NCBI RefSeq assembly: GCF_000971135.1
Contig: NZ_BBLW01000004.1
Coordinates: forward strand, 62,001 to 126,000
Source: Demequina phytophila
Lineage (GTDB): Bacteria > Actinomycetota > Actinomycetes > Actinomycetales > Demequinaceae
DNA: 64,000 nucleotides
Direction: 5' to 3'
Positions within the stretch are counted from its first letter, which is position 1; each line of letters starts with the position of its first letter. The notes beneath the pieces are model-generated. The model did not search any database, was not told the origin of the DNA, and saw only the letters and a list, made by a program, of their open reading frames with translations. The position numbers and the translations under genes are program-made. Below are positions 63,301 to 64,000 of this stretch, in pieces.

Positions 63301-64000
63301 GACCGAGGGGCGGTTGTTGGCGTCGTCGAAGGTCGGGTCCACCGAGTCGTCGAGGACCGCGAGGTCGCCGGCCTCGGATACCGCGGCGGAGTCGTAGAGG
63401 AATCCGACGCGGATGGTGTCCGTGCCCACGACGCCGGTGTCGACGTAGGACCACGACGCGGCGCCTGTGGCCTCGTTCATCGCATCCGCGAGCGCCGCGA
63501 GGGGCTCCACGCCCGGGGTGTTCTCGAGCTCGGCCATGCCGATGACGTCCGCGTCGAGCGCGACGAGCGCCTCGACCAGCTTGTCGGTCTGACGCTCCAG
63601 CTCCTCGGCGGAGTCCGCGCCGCGGCACTCCTGCTTCGCGCCGTCCGGACCGCAGATCGCGCCCGAGCCGGTGGTGAGGAAGTAGTTGAGCACGTTGAAC
63701 GCCGCGACCTTGACGTCGCCGCCCACCTCGGGCGCCTCGGTCGGGCGCGGGTTCGCGGAGTGGAAGTCGGGGGTCGCCGCGGCGGCGTCGACCGGACGGA
63801 TCCGCCACGCGTTCGGCGACGCGGACGCGCCGCCCCACGTGTAGGTGAGCACGCCGGTCAGCCCGGTGACGGTGTCGCCGCCGCGGAGCGGGTTCTCCGC
63901 GGTCAGCGGCTCGCCGCCGCGGCCCATGGGGTCGAGGTTCTGCGCGTTGGTGACGTCGTCGACCTTGATGCGGTCGAGGTCGTTGGCGGCCTGCAGCGCG
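60301..64000 (-). CDS. Secreted ExeM/NucH nuclease fused to 5'-nucleotidase (partial, 5' end missing)
   Basis: At least 1,233 codons; the start lies beyond the window. Order: ExeM/NucH endonuclease/exonuclease/phosphatase (ENPLRGGDTVTGLTGVLTY, GMAELENTPGVEP, VGDLNSYGQEDPI, SDHDPVLIGL), then a 5'-nucleotidase metallophosphatase (GTNDFHGRILP, GNHEFDQG, GHTHLSYNH) and its C-terminal substrate domain (MNPGGLRADM, NSFLGGGGDNFATF), then two Ig-like repeats (FTYQWLRNGTPIKGATDATY and VTYQWLRDGEPIKNATGQKY). It should degrade extracellular DNA and dephosphorylate the nucleotides, outside the cell, supplying nucleosides and phosphate. An LPxTG-type anchor is not seen; the Ig-like repeats may bind the wall. 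Confidence 0.92.
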   Translation of the reverse strand, partial: ALQAANDLDRIKVDDVTNAQNLDPMGRGGEPLTAENPLRGGDTVTGLTGVLTYTWGGASASPNAWRIRPVDAAAATPDFHSANPRPTEAPEVGGDVKVAAFNVLNYFLTTGSGAICGPDGAKQECRGADSAEELERQTDKLVEALVALDADVIGMAELENTPGVEPLAALADAMNEATGAASWSYVDTGVVGTDTIRVGFLYDSAAVSEAGDLAVLDDSVDPTFDDANNRPSVAQTFEDGEGEAFTVVANHWKSKGSCPATGENADQGDGASCWNGARTAAAEAVVNWLDTDPTGVGDDDYILVGDLNSYGQEDPIRVLREAGYAELADDYSYVYDGQWGSLDYAFASPSMAAQVTDAAHLHINADEPTVLDYNTEYKSAAQLEDLYAADMYRTSDHDPVLIGLELGATRVQVLGTNDFHGRILPTLANGEAGAAVMAGAVAELESGFANSVFTAAGDLVGASTFESFISQDKPTIDALNAMGLDVSAVGNHEFDQGFADLTDRILAPYDATDNPFGGATWEYLGANVRNAEDGSAALPETWIATFDNGTDTPDDDVRLGFIGVVTEETPSLVSPTGIAGLEFEDEALAANRAAEALAEEGVDSTLLLVHEGAPTTRYEDAVDTSNNFGTMLSELSPRIDAVISGHTHLSYNHRVPVAQWAEEGRAVTERPVVSAGQYGMNLDQLVFVFDDSTHELLRIDSDTVSLTRKADPTCTTSCALVGAFEADADVQEIVAKAQADADVLGAEVLGDMSAPLYRARNAGGSYGGTRGAESTLGNAVAEVQRWATEGLGAQIAFMNPGGLRADMIGGDAGGTGPITFKQAASVQPFANTLVTMTLTGEQIAAVLEEQWQPAGSSRPFLRLGVSDGFEYTYDATAPAGERILQMWLDGEQIAPTDSFTVTVNSFLGGGGDNFATFAEGADKADSGRIDLNAMVDYLDALGSLGTAYDQRAIGLRAGTLEAAAGEELSFDLTSLMFTAATDLTDDNVVVSLDGEELGTFPVTNTLPTDALDEHGTASVTVTIPAGLEGRQLLEVAGDVTGTSFAIAIDVTDGPAEFTAAPKPTIAGKARAGQVLQARTGAWAPEPESFTYQWLRNGTPIKGATDATYTVKGKDRGKNLRVQVTASLDGYADRTVRSDAFAVPRVWAKPDRPSLTGTVKVGNRIGVEAAGWSPKPADVTYQWLRDGEPIKNATGQKYTLRKADRGHRIKVRVIASKPGYLNAWVYSQSRLAQ

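Overview
The window is about 72% GC by eye, uses many GTG starts and very GC-rich third codon positions, and carries gatCAB, ligA, mnmA and a cysteine desulfurase on one strand. It reads as chromosomal DNA of an actinobacterium, most likely Micrococcales (Cellulomonas-, Demequina- or Microbacterium-like). The genus cannot be fixed from this sequence alone. I see no tRNA, rRNA, insertion sequence, phage gene or CRISPR array.

Layout. 0-6.4 kb (minus strand): gatB, gatA, gatC, a GNAT acetyltransferase, a small membrane protein and ligA. 6.4-8.8 kb: an M15-type lipoprotein peptidase and an 8-oxoguanine-deaminase-like amidohydrolase. 8.8-12.9 kb: a NitT/SsuABC-type importer with an XRE-cupin regulator. 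13.2-19.9 kb: xanthine dehydrogenase (FAD subunit plus a fused FeS-Mo subunit), XdhC, allantoinase and urate oxidase. 19.9-21.8 kb: a KOW protein, a glycosyltransferase and a candidate secreted toxin/immunity pair. 22-25.8 kb: nrdHIEF with tandem NrdR boxes. 26.1-27.5 kb: guanine deaminase. 27.7-32.5 kb: small membrane proteins, a CPBP protease, pgi, a DUF2975/Xre pair and a DsbA-family protein. 32.5-33.9 kb: HIU hydrolase, OHCU decarboxylase and a MocA-like cytidylyltransferase. 33.9-35.3 kb: PhzF and a small operator-controlled membrane gene. 35.3-41.2 kb (minus): formamidase-like protein, AtzH-amidase fusion, PucG aminotransferase, allantoate amidohydrolase and TetR, arranged as an operon. 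41.3-44.5 kb: YoaK, a hexapeptide-repeat protein, an SDR and a TetR. 44.5-48.9 kb: a CUT1 sugar ABC operon with its LacI regulator and two perfect LacI operators. 49.2-50.7 kb: a lipoprotein and mnmA. 50.8-58.6 kb: an IclR regulator divergent from a complete hut (histidine degradation) operon. 58.6-64 kb: cysteine desulfurase, a one-TM protein and the 3' part of a large secreted nuclease/5'-nucleotidase.

How it works together. Much of the window forms an almost complete purine-to-ammonia route. Guanine and 8-oxoguanine deaminases and xanthine dehydrogenase (served by XdhC and MocA) make urate. Uricase, HIU hydrolase, OHCU decarboxylase, allantoinase, allantoate amidohydrolase and the ureidoglycine:glyoxylate aminotransferase follow, and two further amidohydrolases could finish the oxalurate/oxamate branch. 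The importer and the secreted nuclease/nucleotidase could feed it. The hut operon adds a second nitrogen-scavenging route. These catabolic blocks interrupt an otherwise conserved iscS-mnmA-ligA-gatCAB order.

The most unusual signal is a 9-mer, GGACGATGC, found by hand 34 times (17 per strand), about one per 1.9 kb and several times denser between genes than within them. Its density, strand symmetry and preference for weakly constrained sequence resemble a DNA-uptake or chromosome-tagging word. Other notable points are repeated leaderless promoters (TANNNT 6-7 nt before the start codon), a two-operator TetR-type promoter after the allantoate operon, and a DnaA-box-like cluster next to the nrd NrdR boxes.
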